Counted from the first letter of the stretch, positions 1 through 7,629 are shown. The stretch: DNA of 22,609 bases from JAWPMV01 sp038527215 (GCA_038527215.1 JBCBGC010000138.1:1-22609); one strand, 5' to 3'. The notes: a model not told the origin generated them from the sequence alone. A program made the numbers and translations.

Positions 1-77
1 GGACACAATGTCCTGCTCCTCTTTTACCGCGAACTCAACCAAAAAGAAATCACCACTTATAACCGCCTGCAGGAAAA
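1..77. repeat. Partial copy (last 77 bp) of the 812-bp tandem repeat
   Basis: Bases 1-77 are identical to 813-889 and 1625-1701. The unit probably continues to the left of the window. Confidence 0.85.
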
Positions 78-201
78 GGAGGAGCAACCAATCGCTTTTT
101 GCAAGCCTACTATGATCGGTTTAAAGAGGGAAAAGTCAACACCTATCTTCTGTTCCCTGGGCCGAATGAATCTGCGATTAGCAAAATCAGCGTCCCTTTA
201 A
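1..201 (+). pseudogene. Tail of an upstream copy of the sensor kinase gene, frame-broken at the repeat junction
   Basis: Frame 1 enters from outside the window and encodes the same thioredoxin-like segment as 813-889 and 1625-1701 (GHNVLLLFYRELNQKE). After base 77 it crosses a repeat junction, loses the kinase frame, reads about 40 unrelated residues and stops at TAA 199-201. It is therefore the 3' end of a broken copy and not a separate protein. If the duplication is an assembly artefact, this fragment does not exist in the genome. Confidence 0.6.
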
Positions 202-889
202 GCCAGGAAAAAGGAGAACTGGCCTTGCTGGAACAATTCCGGTCGGAGATGCCTCCCTCAGTTTACCAGCGGTTCAAAGCCGAAATCATCTATGGTTACG
301 CCTATAAAAAACTGGAAAGGAATCATGCTAAGCCGGAAGATTTACGATGGTTATTGGTTGAAGAAATATTATCCCCTCAGTTTTTAGCCCTGGGCATAGA
401 CCATGATCAGCTAAAATATATTCCGGCATACCGACGATACGTCGAGAAGTATCTCCAAACGCTTCTCAGCCAGGGCTTCTGGACCGGTGATCCCAATTGG
501 ATTACTGACCTTGCTGCCTTTGATACCGCGCCTTTTCATCTTAAAGGAGCCGCCAAGTATATTTTTCAGGCCCATTTCCTGGGGGGATTGACCCAACATT
601 ACCGATACTATGCTGAGTACAATATCCGCATGGGCCAGGATGATATCCTTCAGCGGATTGAAGCCTTTACACAAAAGTGCCGGGATCCTTTTTTGAATGA
701 TCAACTTCATGAATTGGGGGGATTCATGCAGGGATTGCGCATAGGCAACAGAGCGCCTGATTTTTGCCTGCACAGTCTGTCAGGCAATGAGTATTGTCTG
801 GACTTTAGTCGTGGACACAATGTCCTGCTCCTCTTTTACCGCGAACTCAACCAAAAAGAAATCACCACTTATAACCGCCTGCAGGAAAA
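78..889. repeat. 812-bp direct tandem repeat, copy 1
   Basis: The unit starts at ggaggagcaacc and ends at cgcctgcaggaaaa. It appears identical to 890-1701 at every position I compared. It lies wholly inside the sensor kinase coding region and has no terminal inverted repeats or transposase gene, so it is a segmental duplication and not a mobile element. Confidence 0.9.
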
Positions 890-1013
890 GGAGGAGCAAC
901 CAATCGCTTTTTGCAAGCCTACTATGATCGGTTTAAAGAGGGAAAAGTCAACACCTATCTTCTGTTCCCTGGGCCGAATGAATCTGCGATTAGCAAAATC
1001 AGCGTCCCTTTAA
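99..1013 (+). pseudogene. Duplicated 5' fragment of the sensor histidine kinase gene, frameshifted at its 3' end
   Basis: This frame is open from base 63 (after an in-frame TAA at 60-62) and encodes the N-terminal and thioredoxin-like part of the downstream kinase, identical over about 264 residues. At the junction after base 889 the sequence returns to the start of the repeat unit. Because the unit is 812 bp, the frame shifts, adds about 41 aberrant residues (starting KEEQPIAFC) and stops at 1013. No transmembrane or kinase domain is reached. There is no credible start codon: the first usable one is TTG 99, mid-domain. I read it as a non-functional duplicated fragment or an assembly artefact. 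Confidence 0.6.
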
Positions 1014-1701
1014 GCCAGGAAAAAGGAGAACTGGCCTTGCTGGAACAATTCCGGTCGGAGATGCCTCCCTCAGTTTACCAGCGGTTCAAAGCCGAAATCA
1101 TCTATGGTTACGCCTATAAAAAACTGGAAAGGAATCATGCTAAGCCGGAAGATTTACGATGGTTATTGGTTGAAGAAATATTATCCCCTCAGTTTTTAGC
1201 CCTGGGCATAGACCATGATCAGCTAAAATATATTCCGGCATACCGACGATACGTCGAGAAGTATCTCCAAACGCTTCTCAGCCAGGGCTTCTGGACCGGT
1301 GATCCCAATTGGATTACTGACCTTGCTGCCTTTGATACCGCGCCTTTTCATCTTAAAGGAGCCGCCAAGTATATTTTTCAGGCCCATTTCCTGGGGGGAT
1401 TGACCCAACATTACCGATACTATGCTGAGTACAATATCCGCATGGGCCAGGATGATATCCTTCAGCGGATTGAAGCCTTTACACAAAAGTGCCGGGATCC
1501 TTTTTTGAATGATCAACTTCATGAATTGGGGGGATTCATGCAGGGATTGCGCATAGGCAACAGAGCGCCTGATTTTTGCCTGCACAGTCTGTCAGGCAAT
1601 GAGTATTGTCTGGACTTTAGTCGTGGACACAATGTCCTGCTCCTCTTTTACCGCGAACTCAACCAAAAAGAAATCACCACTTATAACCGCCTGCAGGAAA
1701 A
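890..1701. repeat. 812-bp direct tandem repeat, copy 2 (joined to the intact 3' part of the kinase gene)
   Basis: This is the second full copy. After 1701 the sequence departs from the repeat (ttttcccgac instead of ggaggagcaa) and continues in frame through the rest of the kinase. With the period not divisible by 3, this copy is in a different frame from copy 1. Confidence 0.9.
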
Positions 1702-2767
1702 TTTTCCCGACTTCCATTTCATGTATATCTGTGTGGATGAGGATGAAGGAGTTTGGCGGAGAAAAGTTGGGGAATGGGACCTTAAGGGAATTCACCTTCA
1801 TGCGCCCGGACTCTTTGTAGGCCCATCCAGCGAATACCTGATCACCGGTTTAAGAAAAACCCTGTTGATCGTAGATGAGCGAGGACGCATTGCCGAGAAT
1901 TATGGGCTGGAAGATTCCGAAGCTCAGCTCACGGCCGCCCTCCGGAGAGCAGAAATCAAACAGCAGAATCGTGCTGAAAAACGGCGACGCTATGAAGAAG
2001 ATCATGAGCTTGACTGGTTCAGCATCATGGTGATCGGCCTCTTTAACCTGGGTTTCATGTTTGGGCTGGGCTGGCTGATCCTCCGCTGGCGGGCGCGCCG
2101 CATCCGCAAGATAGAAGCCCGGAAAAATGAAAAGCTGGAGCTCACCCTGCGCTCTATTCGGGCCCAGATGAATCCGCACTTTCTCTTTAACTCCCTGAGT
2201 TCTATTCAGCACCTGGTCAACTCCCAGGACAACGAAAAAGCCAACCACTACCTGACCCGTTTTTCTCAACTGGTACGCAAGGTGCTGCAATACTCTGAAG
2301 TACCCCTGATTTCTCTACAAGAAGAACTGGACCTCATCCGCACCTATGCAGAACTGGAGAGCCTGAGAACGCCTTTTACCCTGGAAATAGACGTGGATCC
2401 TTTGGTCGATCCCTATACTACGGAGCTGCCAGGCTTGCTCTTACAGCCCTATGTGGAAAATGCCATTCGCCATGGATTGGCTCCCCTCAAAGACCGGCCA
2501 GGTCGGATTAACCTGACCATTGCCAAAGTTGGATACGAACTTTGGATCACCCTGGAAGACAATGGCATCGGCCTGGAAAAAGCCAAAGACCAAAAGGTCG
2601 CGGTGGAAAGCGGTGGTGGTTTCGGCATCCGCCTCAACAAAGAACGCCTGGAAGCCCTGGAAAACCAGTGGGGAAGCTCCATTGATGTAGTGGTAGAAGA
2701 TCGAAAATTTGCCTTCCCCCCGGCCGAAGGAACCCGGGTAGAAATTCGTCTCCCCCTCGAAAACTAA
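911..2767 (+). CDS. LytS/YehU-type sensor histidine kinase with a degenerate thioredoxin-like N-terminal domain (5' end missing or disrupted)
   Basis: This is a membrane sensor kinase, presumably signalling to the LytTR regulator two genes downstream. Counting from TTG 911 there are 618 residues. Residues 1-214 are a helical region of unknown function. Residues 215-345 resemble the TlpA/AhpC-TSA thioredoxin fold (IGNRAPDF start), but the usual CxxC position reads FYRELNQKE, so redox catalysis is unlikely. One membrane helix lies at 369-392. The kinase module has NPHFLFN at 421-427 (phosphoacceptor H423), an N box QPYVENAIRHGL around 512-523, DNGIGL at 550-555 and a Gly-rich GGGFGIRLN at 568-576. 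These are typical of the His_kinase (PF06580) plus HATPase_c pair. TTG 911 is only the first start-like codon after the in-frame stop at 872-874. The true start, and probably a signal peptide placing the N-terminal domain outside the cytoplasmic membrane, should lie upstream of the duplication. The repeat-to-unique boundary falls after residue 263. Confidence 0.8.
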   Translation: MQAYYDRFKEGKVNTYLLFPGPNESAISKISVPLSQEKGELALLEQFRSEMPPSVYQRFKAEIIYGYAYKKLERNHAKPEDLRWLLVEEILSPQFLALGIDHDQLKYIPAYRRYVEKYLQTLLSQGFWTGDPNWITDLAAFDTAPFHLKGAAKYIFQAHFLGGLTQHYRYYAEYNIRMGQDDILQRIEAFTQKCRDPFLNDQLHELGGFMQGLRIGNRAPDFCLHSLSGNEYCLDFSRGHNVLLLFYRELNQKEITTYNRLQENFPDFHFMYICVDEDEGVWRRKVGEWDLKGIHLHAPGLFVGPSSEYLITGLRKTLLIVDERGRIAENYGLEDSEAQLTAALRRAEIKQQNRAEKRRRYEEDHELDWFSIMVIGLFNLGFMFGLGWLILRWRARRIRKIEARKNEKLELTLRSIRAQMNPHFLFNSLSSIQHLVNSQDNEKANHYLTRFSQLVRKVLQYSEVPLISLQEELDLIRTYAELESLRTPFTLEIDVDPLVDPYTTELPGLLLQPYVENAIRHGLAPLKDRPGRINLTIAKVGYELWITLEDNGIGLEKAKDQKVAVESGGGFGIRLNKERLEALENQWGSSIDVVVEDRKFAFPPAEGTRVEIRLPLEN

Positions 2768-2788
2768 GCCTCATCATTTGATTCACCT

Positions 2789-2820
2789 TCTCCGGAAAAA
2801 CCTCAGGGTTTTTCCGGAGA
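2789..2820 (+). terminator. Strong intercistronic hairpin between the kinase and hydrolase genes
   Basis: A perfect 14-bp inverted repeat, TCTCCGGAAAAACC / GGTTTTTCCGGAGA, is separated by a TCAG loop. It begins 22 bases after the kinase stop and ends 17 bases before the hydrolase ATG. No T-run follows the stem, so it may act as an attenuator, a partial terminator or an mRNA-stabilising/processing hairpin instead of a classical terminator. Confidence 0.6.
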
Positions 2821-2837
2821 CCCTATCCCTATTCATC

Positions 2838-3710
2838 ATGAAAACCCTCCTTATGCTAAGCTGGGCCCTGGCACCGCTTTTTTGCCTGGCCCAAAAATCC
2901 CCAGTTAATTTTCTCAAGCTACCTTCCGATACCACCCAATTGTGGTTAATGGATGGAAACCCCAACAGTGATACCGTCCTCATCCATTGCCAGGGCGGGC
3001 CGGCTCCTGAACTAGGCTTTGCTATGCACGGCCGGAGCAGCCTGCGCTATGTGCCTCGCTACGCGACTTATCAGACCCTTTATCTGCATCAGGCACAGAC
3101 CTTTTATCCGAAAGTCCTACACCTGGGACGCGCAGAAGCGGAACAAGCCGCAGCCCTGACGGTCCTCTTTCTGGAAGCAGCCGTAGCCTATCAAAAGCGC
3201 CGTGGCAAACAGGTCATCCTGATTGGGCACTCCTATGGAGCCTTTATCATCCTCAACTATCTTAGCACCTGTGAAGCCCAGGCTGATCGATACATTATCT
3301 CTGCTGGCAGGCTGAATGTTCCAATGGAATTGGTTGAGCTGCACCAACGGGGAGAGAACCGGGCCTTTCAGGAAGACGGGATGGCCTTGGTACGCGAACC
3401 AGAAGACCTTTCTGATTTTACGCGAGAAGAATTAAGGGTGGATCAGGCCAAAAACTTCCTCAAAGCCGCGCTGGGCAGCCCCCGCTATGCGGATTTATTG
3501 CAAGGAAAAGACCTTTCTACCGTCAGCTTTTTCTTCGCCCACAATGACCAAAGGGTGGGAGGCCTTACTGAATCAGAGCGAGAATGTTTAACTTCCCTGG
3601 GAGCCACTGTATTTGAAAATCAGGATGGTCATGGGGAAACTTTCTATCGTTTCATCGATGCTGTAACAGATGGGAGCATAAAACTCGCCAGCAATACTGG
3701 AAAAAAATGA
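2838..3710 (+). CDS. Secreted alpha/beta hydrolase encoded between a sensor kinase and its response regulator
   Basis: The 290-residue product begins with a signal peptide (MKTLLMLSWALAPLFCLAQ) and is probably exported. It has the alpha/beta hydrolase nucleophile elbow GHSYG with Ser132. Asp237 (FFAHNDQRVGG) and His265 (NQDGHGETF) are placed to complete a Ser-Asp-His triad. An early CQGGP motif could form the oxyanion-hole loop. The substrate cannot be told. I chose ATG 2838 over ATG 2778 because it starts directly at the signal peptide, and the earlier start would place the 2789-2820 hairpin inside the coding region. The stop TGA overlaps the start of the downstream regulator as ATGA, indicating translational coupling. 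Its place inside a two-component operon suggests that it modifies a ligand or envelope component connected with the sensor; this is inference. Confidence 0.8.
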   Translation: MKTLLMLSWALAPLFCLAQKSPVNFLKLPSDTTQLWLMDGNPNSDTVLIHCQGGPAPELGFAMHGRSSLRYVPRYATYQTLYLHQAQTFYPKVLHLGRAEAEQAAALTVLFLEAAVAYQKRRGKQVILIGHSYGAFIILNYLSTCEAQADRYIISAGRLNVPMELVELHQRGENRAFQEDGMALVREPEDLSDFTREELRVDQAKNFLKAALGSPRYADLLQGKDLSTVSFFFAHNDQRVGGLTESERECLTSLGATVFENQDGHGETFYRFIDAVTDGSIKLASNTGKK

Positions 3711-4453
3711 AGGCACTGATCATAGACGACGAAGCAGCCAACCGCGAAAACCTGGCCTTTTTGCTGGAAAAACACTGCCCCCAACTCCACATTGTAGGCA
3801 AGGCAGATTCTGTAGAAAGTGCCAAAGTCATCATACAGGAGGTCCAGCCGGACCTCCTCTTTCTGGATATAGAAATGCCCGAAGCCAATGGTTTCCAGTT
3901 GCTGGAGGCTTTCCCGGATTTCCCTTTTGAGGTGATATTTGTTACAGCCTATGACCACTATGCCCTGAAGGCCATCAAGTTTGCTGCCCTGGATTACCTG
4001 CTGAAACCGGTGGACCCGCTGGAATTACAAGCCGCGGTGAACAAGGCTGCTGAAAAAAGGCAGCCGGAACAAAAAACCAGTAGTTGGGAAGTATTTAAAG
4101 CTCACCAGAACCATCAGGGGCCCAAAAAGCTGGCCCTGGCCTCTGCAGATCGGATTGACTATGTTCCCCTGGAGGACATAGTGCGCTGCCAGGGAGAGAA
4201 TAATTACACCAGCTTTTTCCTGGTGGATGGTCGAAAATTGGTGGTCTCCAAACCGCTCAAAGAATATGAATTGCTCCTCAACCAGGAAGGCTTTATCCGC
4301 TCCCACCAGTCCCATCTGGTCAACGTTCGCTATGTGCGATCTTTCGAAAAAAGGGAAGGTGGCTATCTGAAAATGCAGGATCAAACCCAAATCCCAGTCT
4401 CTCAGCAGCGGCGTAAAATGGTCCTGGAAGAACTCGCCCGAGCGATGCGCTAA
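3707..4453 (+). CDS. LytTR-family response regulator (receiver plus LytTR DNA-binding domain)
   Basis: The 248-residue two-component response regulator is the likely partner of the LytS-type kinase upstream. Residues 1-118 form a receiver with the acidic pocket D7-D8-E9, phosphoacceptor D54 (LFLDIEMP), T80 (FVTAYD) and K100 (LLKPVD). Residues 140-248 match the LytTR domain: DRIDYVPLEDIVRCQGENNYT, then the late FIRSHQSHLVNVRYV stretch typical of the family. It begins inside the hydrolase stop codon (ATGA overlap), so translation of the two is probably coupled. LytTR regulators bind direct repeats upstream of target genes; I cannot identify a target here. Confidence 0.92.
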   Translation: MKALIIDDEAANRENLAFLLEKHCPQLHIVGKADSVESAKVIIQEVQPDLLFLDIEMPEANGFQLLEAFPDFPFEVIFVTAYDHYALKAIKFAALDYLLKPVDPLELQAAVNKAAEKRQPEQKTSSWEVFKAHQNHQGPKKLALASADRIDYVPLEDIVRCQGENNYTSFFLVDGRKLVVSKPLKEYELLLNQEGFIRSHQSHLVNVRYVRSFEKREGGYLKMQDQTQIPVSQQRRKMVLEELARAMR

Positions 4454-4469
4454 GGAATCAACATTCGTC

Positions 4470-4500
4470 CTTGTCTCCCCCGGAAGAAGGCCTATCTTCG
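4470..4500 (+). promoter_or_regulatory. Candidate Bacteroidota-type -33/-7 promoter for the HAD phosphatase gene
   Basis: CTTG (4470-4473) resembles the -33 TTTG element, and TATCTTCG (4493-4500) resembles the -7 TAnnTTTG element, with 19 bases between them, the usual spacing. A start just downstream would exclude ATG 4471 as initiator. Based on pattern only. Confidence 0.4.
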
Positions 4501-4524
4501 CAGCATCAACCCACATTTTATTTT

Positions 4525-5154
4525 ATGGCCACCTCTTCCATTAACAACATATTCCTTGATCTGGGCGGAGTCCTGCTAGACATAGACGTCGCCAAAACTG
4601 TCACCGCCTACAATGCCATGCGCCGCCCAGGTGCGCCCGAGGTAGATTACCATCGGGAAAGTAAAGACCGGTGGTTTTCTCGCCTGGATTGTGGAGAGAT
4701 AGAGATTGACGAATTTGCGCAGGGGCTAAAGGATTCTTTTCAGTTGGAAGGCAATCTGGAGGAAATCAAAGCCGTTTGGGCTTCCCTGCTGTTAAATCTT
4801 TTCCCTGGCCGCACCGAAGCGGTGCAGCGACTGGCTCAAACCCATCAGGTAGCCCTCCTAAGCAATACCAGCCGCTACCACTTTCATATATATGAGCCGG
4901 AATGTCGGGACATGTTTGGGGCCATGCACCATGTCTTTGTCTCTTTTGAGCTGGGCGTGAATAAACCCAACCCTGCTATCTACGCAAAGGTGTTGGAAAA
5001 AACCGGCTGGAAAGCTGAAGAAACCCTTTTCCTGGATGATTCTCTCAAGAACCTCGAAGCAGCCGAAGCAGCGGGAATCCAGACCTTGCACATAGGCAAG
5101 CCAGAAGATTTTGAGTTGATCTGGGAAAGACTGGGCTTACCGGAAAAAGCCTAG
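4525..5154 (+). CDS. HAD-superfamily phosphatase, YihX-like
   Basis: This 209-residue cytosolic HAD hydrolase is likely a small-molecule phosphatase. Motif I is FLDLGGVLLDID with nucleophile D12; the second Asp of the usual DxDxT is replaced by Gly, as in the DLG(G/N)V group that includes E. coli YihX (alpha-D-glucose-1-phosphatase). Motif II is LLSNTSR (S113), close to YihX LSNTNR. Motif III includes K147 in LGVNKPNP, and motif IV is FLDDSLKN (D171, D172). The helical cap is between residues 20 and 95. I chose ATG 4525, which starts just before motif I, over ATG 4471, whose extra residues are unlike the family and overlap a candidate promoter. Exact substrate unknown. It converges with tatC and shares its stop-codon bases. 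Confidence 0.8.
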   Translation: MATSSINNIFLDLGGVLLDIDVAKTVTAYNAMRRPGAPEVDYHRESKDRWFSRLDCGEIEIDEFAQGLKDSFQLEGNLEEIKAVWASLLLNLFPGRTEAVQRLAQTHQVALLSNTSRYHFHIYEPECRDMFGAMHHVFVSFELGVNKPNPAIYAKVLEKTGWKAEETLFLDDSLKNLEAAEAAGIQTLHIGKPEDFELIWERLGLPEKA

Positions 5155-6032
5155 ATGTCCTCTAGCTTTTTGGCCTCCTTCGTAGTTACCCAGGTGCAGA
5201 TCCGAATACTGATTTTGTACAAAAGAAGTAAAGGGAAGAAAATCAATACCTGAGACACCACATCCGGAGGCGTAATGATCGCCGCCAGCACCAGCATAAT
5301 GACAATGGCGTGGCGCTGGTATTTCTTCATAAACTCCGGCGTCAAGATCCCCATCTTGGACAGGTAGTAGACGATGATCGGCATTTCAAAGAGAATACCG
5401 CCCGCCAGGGTAATCTGGGTAACCATGCCCACAACCAGCCCGACTTTCCACTGGTTGGTGATCTCTGCGCCCAACTGATAGGTAGAAAGGAATTGGATAG
5501 CGAAAGGCAGAATGACGTAGTAGGAAAAGGCTACTCCAATGAAGAAAAGGATGCTGATGATAAAGACGTTGCCTCGAACGCCTTTGCGTTCCGATGCTTT
5601 CAGGCCGGGCTTGATGAAGCGCCACATTTCCCAGATGAAATAGGGAAAGGAGATAATGAAGCCCGCAATAAAGGAAATGGTGATAGACTTGAGAAACTGC
5701 TCATAAGGCCCCAAGGCGATGATTTCTACCGGGAGTTTTTCAAAGCAGAGGGCTTCTCTGAGCTGGCAAAGAATCTCATGGGTAAAAAACTCCTTTTTGA
5801 ACGGAGCGTAAATGACGTTGGTAAAAATCCAGTTGATATTGACGAATATCCCGATGCCAAAGACCAGAATAGAGGCCAGGCTACGAATCAAATGCCACCG
5901 CAACTCTTCCAGATGCTCCAGAAAAGTCATTTCGCCTTCTGTTCCATTAGCTTTGCCATTGAGCTTTGCTTGCCCATTGGCACCCTCATTCTGAGGCTTC
6001 CGCAGCTTTTTTAAATTTGATATAATCCCCAC
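5151..6032 (-). CDS. tatC: Sec-independent protein translocase subunit TatC
   Basis: TatC is the multi-spanning inner-membrane receptor of the twin-arginine translocase, which recognises the RR motif of folded substrates. The 293-residue protein has the N-terminal signature FLEHLEELRWHL (residues 37-48), the GPYEQFLKS periplasmic loop motif (108-116), about six hydrophobic segments, and the conserved Glu in LFEMPI (E216). The start is GTG 6030-6032, preceded by AAGGAAA; the first 34 residues are a polar low-complexity extension, and an internal ATG at 5930 would begin directly at the conserved core. tatA/tatB are not in the window. The gene is last of the - strand group after the unknown secreted protein (87-bp gap). 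Its TAG stop and the TAG of the HAD gene overlap in the palindrome CTAG 5151-5154. Confidence 0.95.
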   Translation of the reverse strand: MGIISNLKKLRKPQNEGANGQAKLNGKANGTEGEMTFLEHLEELRWHLIRSLASILVFGIGIFVNINWIFTNVIYAPFKKEFFTHEILCQLREALCFEKLPVEIIALGPYEQFLKSITISFIAGFIISFPYFIWEMWRFIKPGLKASERKGVRGNVFIISILFFIGVAFSYYVILPFAIQFLSTYQLGAEITNQWKVGLVVGMVTQITLAGGILFEMPIIVYYLSKMGILTPEFMKKYQRHAIVIMLVLAAIITPPDVVSQVLIFFPLLLLYKISIRICTWVTTKEAKKLEDI

Positions 6033-6119
6033 TTTCCTTGCTGTTTGTTCGAATAGCGCTTATACCTCTAATTTACTGACTTTCTGGAATTCAAGCTTGG
6101 TCAAAACTGAAGTTCTCAG

Positions 6120-7613
6120 TTAAAATGTTACGGAAATCAACTTATAATCATTCTGACCTGGTCGGCCCATTCCCACCAATACCATTTGTTCCTGTCCCAC
6201 CTTGCCTGAGTTGGCAGGGAAGAAAAAGTATTTAGCCTCTTCATTGGAAGCCAGGACCACATCTTTGCGGGTCCCGCGCCAAGCGTCAAAAGAAGAACAG
6301 ACTACTTTGCCCCGAGCCCCTTTTTCTGTCAGGTAGATCAACCGGAGTTTCCCCTTGGCAGTAGCGCTGACATAACTCATAAAAGCAGTAGAGCCCTGGT
6401 CCCTTTGCTGCTTTTTCAGAATCGCATCCCAGGCAATCTCTCCCTTTTGGGTATCAAAACCTAAGATGCCAATATCGTAGAAATAGAGTTTGCGTTTGGC
6501 TCCCACCTTGAATTCTTCCATCATGAAAAGGGCCATGTCACCTTCTACCAGGAGTCGCGAGGTGTGAAAGTCGGTCCCATTGATGGCGTATTGTTCTTTC
6601 CACTTTTGAGGAAAAGTCTGAACCATTGATCGGATGAGCGTCAGGCTATCCAGGTTTTTATCAAATCCCCCTATCCTGTGCATGAATACCTGCTGCAACC
6701 GATTGATAGTTCCTTTGTTGGATTCCTCAGACCCAAGTTTCAAGCCATCTCCTCCCCCGAAAGCGATCTCGCACCCGGCCACCACTAAATCCCCCTTTAC
6801 CCACGCCACCTGCGGGAGAAAGGCATTCGTCTCCGGGCTATTGGCTAGTTCCAGGGTTACAAATTTCTTCTCTTCGTGAAGGTAGCGGCTGATCAGCAGG
6901 GGCTTATTGGCCGGGCCGGTGGAAGAAGTTTTGGGGGTCAGGAAAAAAACCAGGTTCGCGGTTCGGTCTTCGATCAGGACCTTACTGATGCTGTACTTTT
7001 CTTTCAGGCCTGGTACTTGTAAGCGATCCTTCCAGACAGCTTGTCCCGCCGCATCCCGGACGCTGGCGTACTGCATCTTTTCATCTCCGCCCCACCATAA
7101 GAGATATTGGCGATTGGGGGATAGTTCTACAGATTCCTGATAATTTCTCCGGGGCCTTTTCAGGTAATGAGATAAGCGGACGGTTTGCTTCGTTTTGGGT
7201 TCTCCCTGATGGGTAAACCACCGAGAAACGGTATGGACTTCTTTACTGGAGGCGTCGTACTCGTGTCCAATGACAGCGATAGACTTGGGGAGGTATTTCA
7301 AATCGATTACTTCCAGCCGGGGTTGTCCGGACTCCGTCACTGGATGAAACCAGTGTTCTACGTAATCGCTGAAGCCATATTGTTGCAGGTACATATTGTC
7401 CATGTTCCTGCCTTCATTTCCTCCTTTCCAGAATTCTACGAAGAGGAACTTCCCGGCGCCAGCTGGGGCTACCATAGGAGGATAGCCTTGCTGAAACACA
7501 CTGTATCCTTGTACGGGAAATACTTGTTCGGCGGTGATGGATTGAGAATATGCAGGGTGTGCCAGAAACCCTCCAAGGCAAAGGCTCGTCAAGACCAGTC
7601 TTAATACAAACAT
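6120..7613 (-). CDS. Secreted protein of unknown function (497 aa)
   Basis: I do not recognise this family. The N-terminus MFVLRLVLTSLCLGGFLAHPAYSQ is a clear Sec signal peptide with probable cleavage after AYS. No other membrane segment is evident. The mature part is rich in beta-strand-like segments alternating with Gly/Asn turns (for example YLLWWGGDEKMQ, YFYDIGILGFDTQKGEIAWD), which would suit a beta-propeller-like fold, but no catalytic or metal-binding motif stands out. No C-terminal type IX sorting domain is visible; it ends KLISVTF. It lies between glyA and tatC on the same strand, with a possible promoter in the short gap behind glyA. ATG 7613 is supported by the signal peptide. Confidence 0.75.
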   Translation of the reverse strand: MFVLRLVLTSLCLGGFLAHPAYSQSITAEQVFPVQGYSVFQQGYPPMVAPAGAGKFLFVEFWKGGNEGRNMDNMYLQQYGFSDYVEHWFHPVTESGQPRLEVIDLKYLPKSIAVIGHEYDASSKEVHTVSRWFTHQGEPKTKQTVRLSHYLKRPRRNYQESVELSPNRQYLLWWGGDEKMQYASVRDAAGQAVWKDRLQVPGLKEKYSISKVLIEDRTANLVFFLTPKTSSTGPANKPLLISRYLHEEKKFVTLELANSPETNAFLPQVAWVKGDLVVAGCEIAFGGGDGLKLGSEESNKGTINRLQQVFMHRIGGFDKNLDSLTLIRSMVQTFPQKWKEQYAINGTDFHTSRLLVEGDMALFMMEEFKVGAKRKLYFYDIGILGFDTQKGEIAWDAILKKQQRDQGSTAFMSYVSATAKGKLRLIYLTEKGARGKVVCSSFDAWRGTRKDVVLASNEEAKYFFFPANSGKVGQEQMVLVGMGRPGQNDYKLISVTF

Positions 7614-7629
7614 GGCAGCAGGTGGTAAT

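Noticed and set aside
911..913. TTG as the true start of the sensor kinase
   Set aside because: It falls inside a protein segment that reads naturally through it (...NRFLQAYYDRF) and would give a membrane sensor without a signal peptide. The real start is more likely upstream of the repeat.
78..1701. Insertion sequence or mobile element as cause of the duplication
   Set aside because: The unit is ordinary kinase coding sequence with no transposase, terminal inverted repeats or target-site duplication.
2778..2837. ATG 2778 as the hydrolase start
   Set aside because: It would place 20 charged residues before a good signal peptide and translate through the 14-bp hairpin.
4471..4524. ATG 4471 as the HAD phosphatase start
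   Set aside because: The extra 18 residues have no counterpart in the family and overlap the candidate promoter; ATG 4525 begins just before motif I.
5310..6014. + strand open frame of 234 codons opposite tatC
   Set aside because: It reads as charged low-complexity protein complementary to hydrophobic tatC codons, so it is a shadow.
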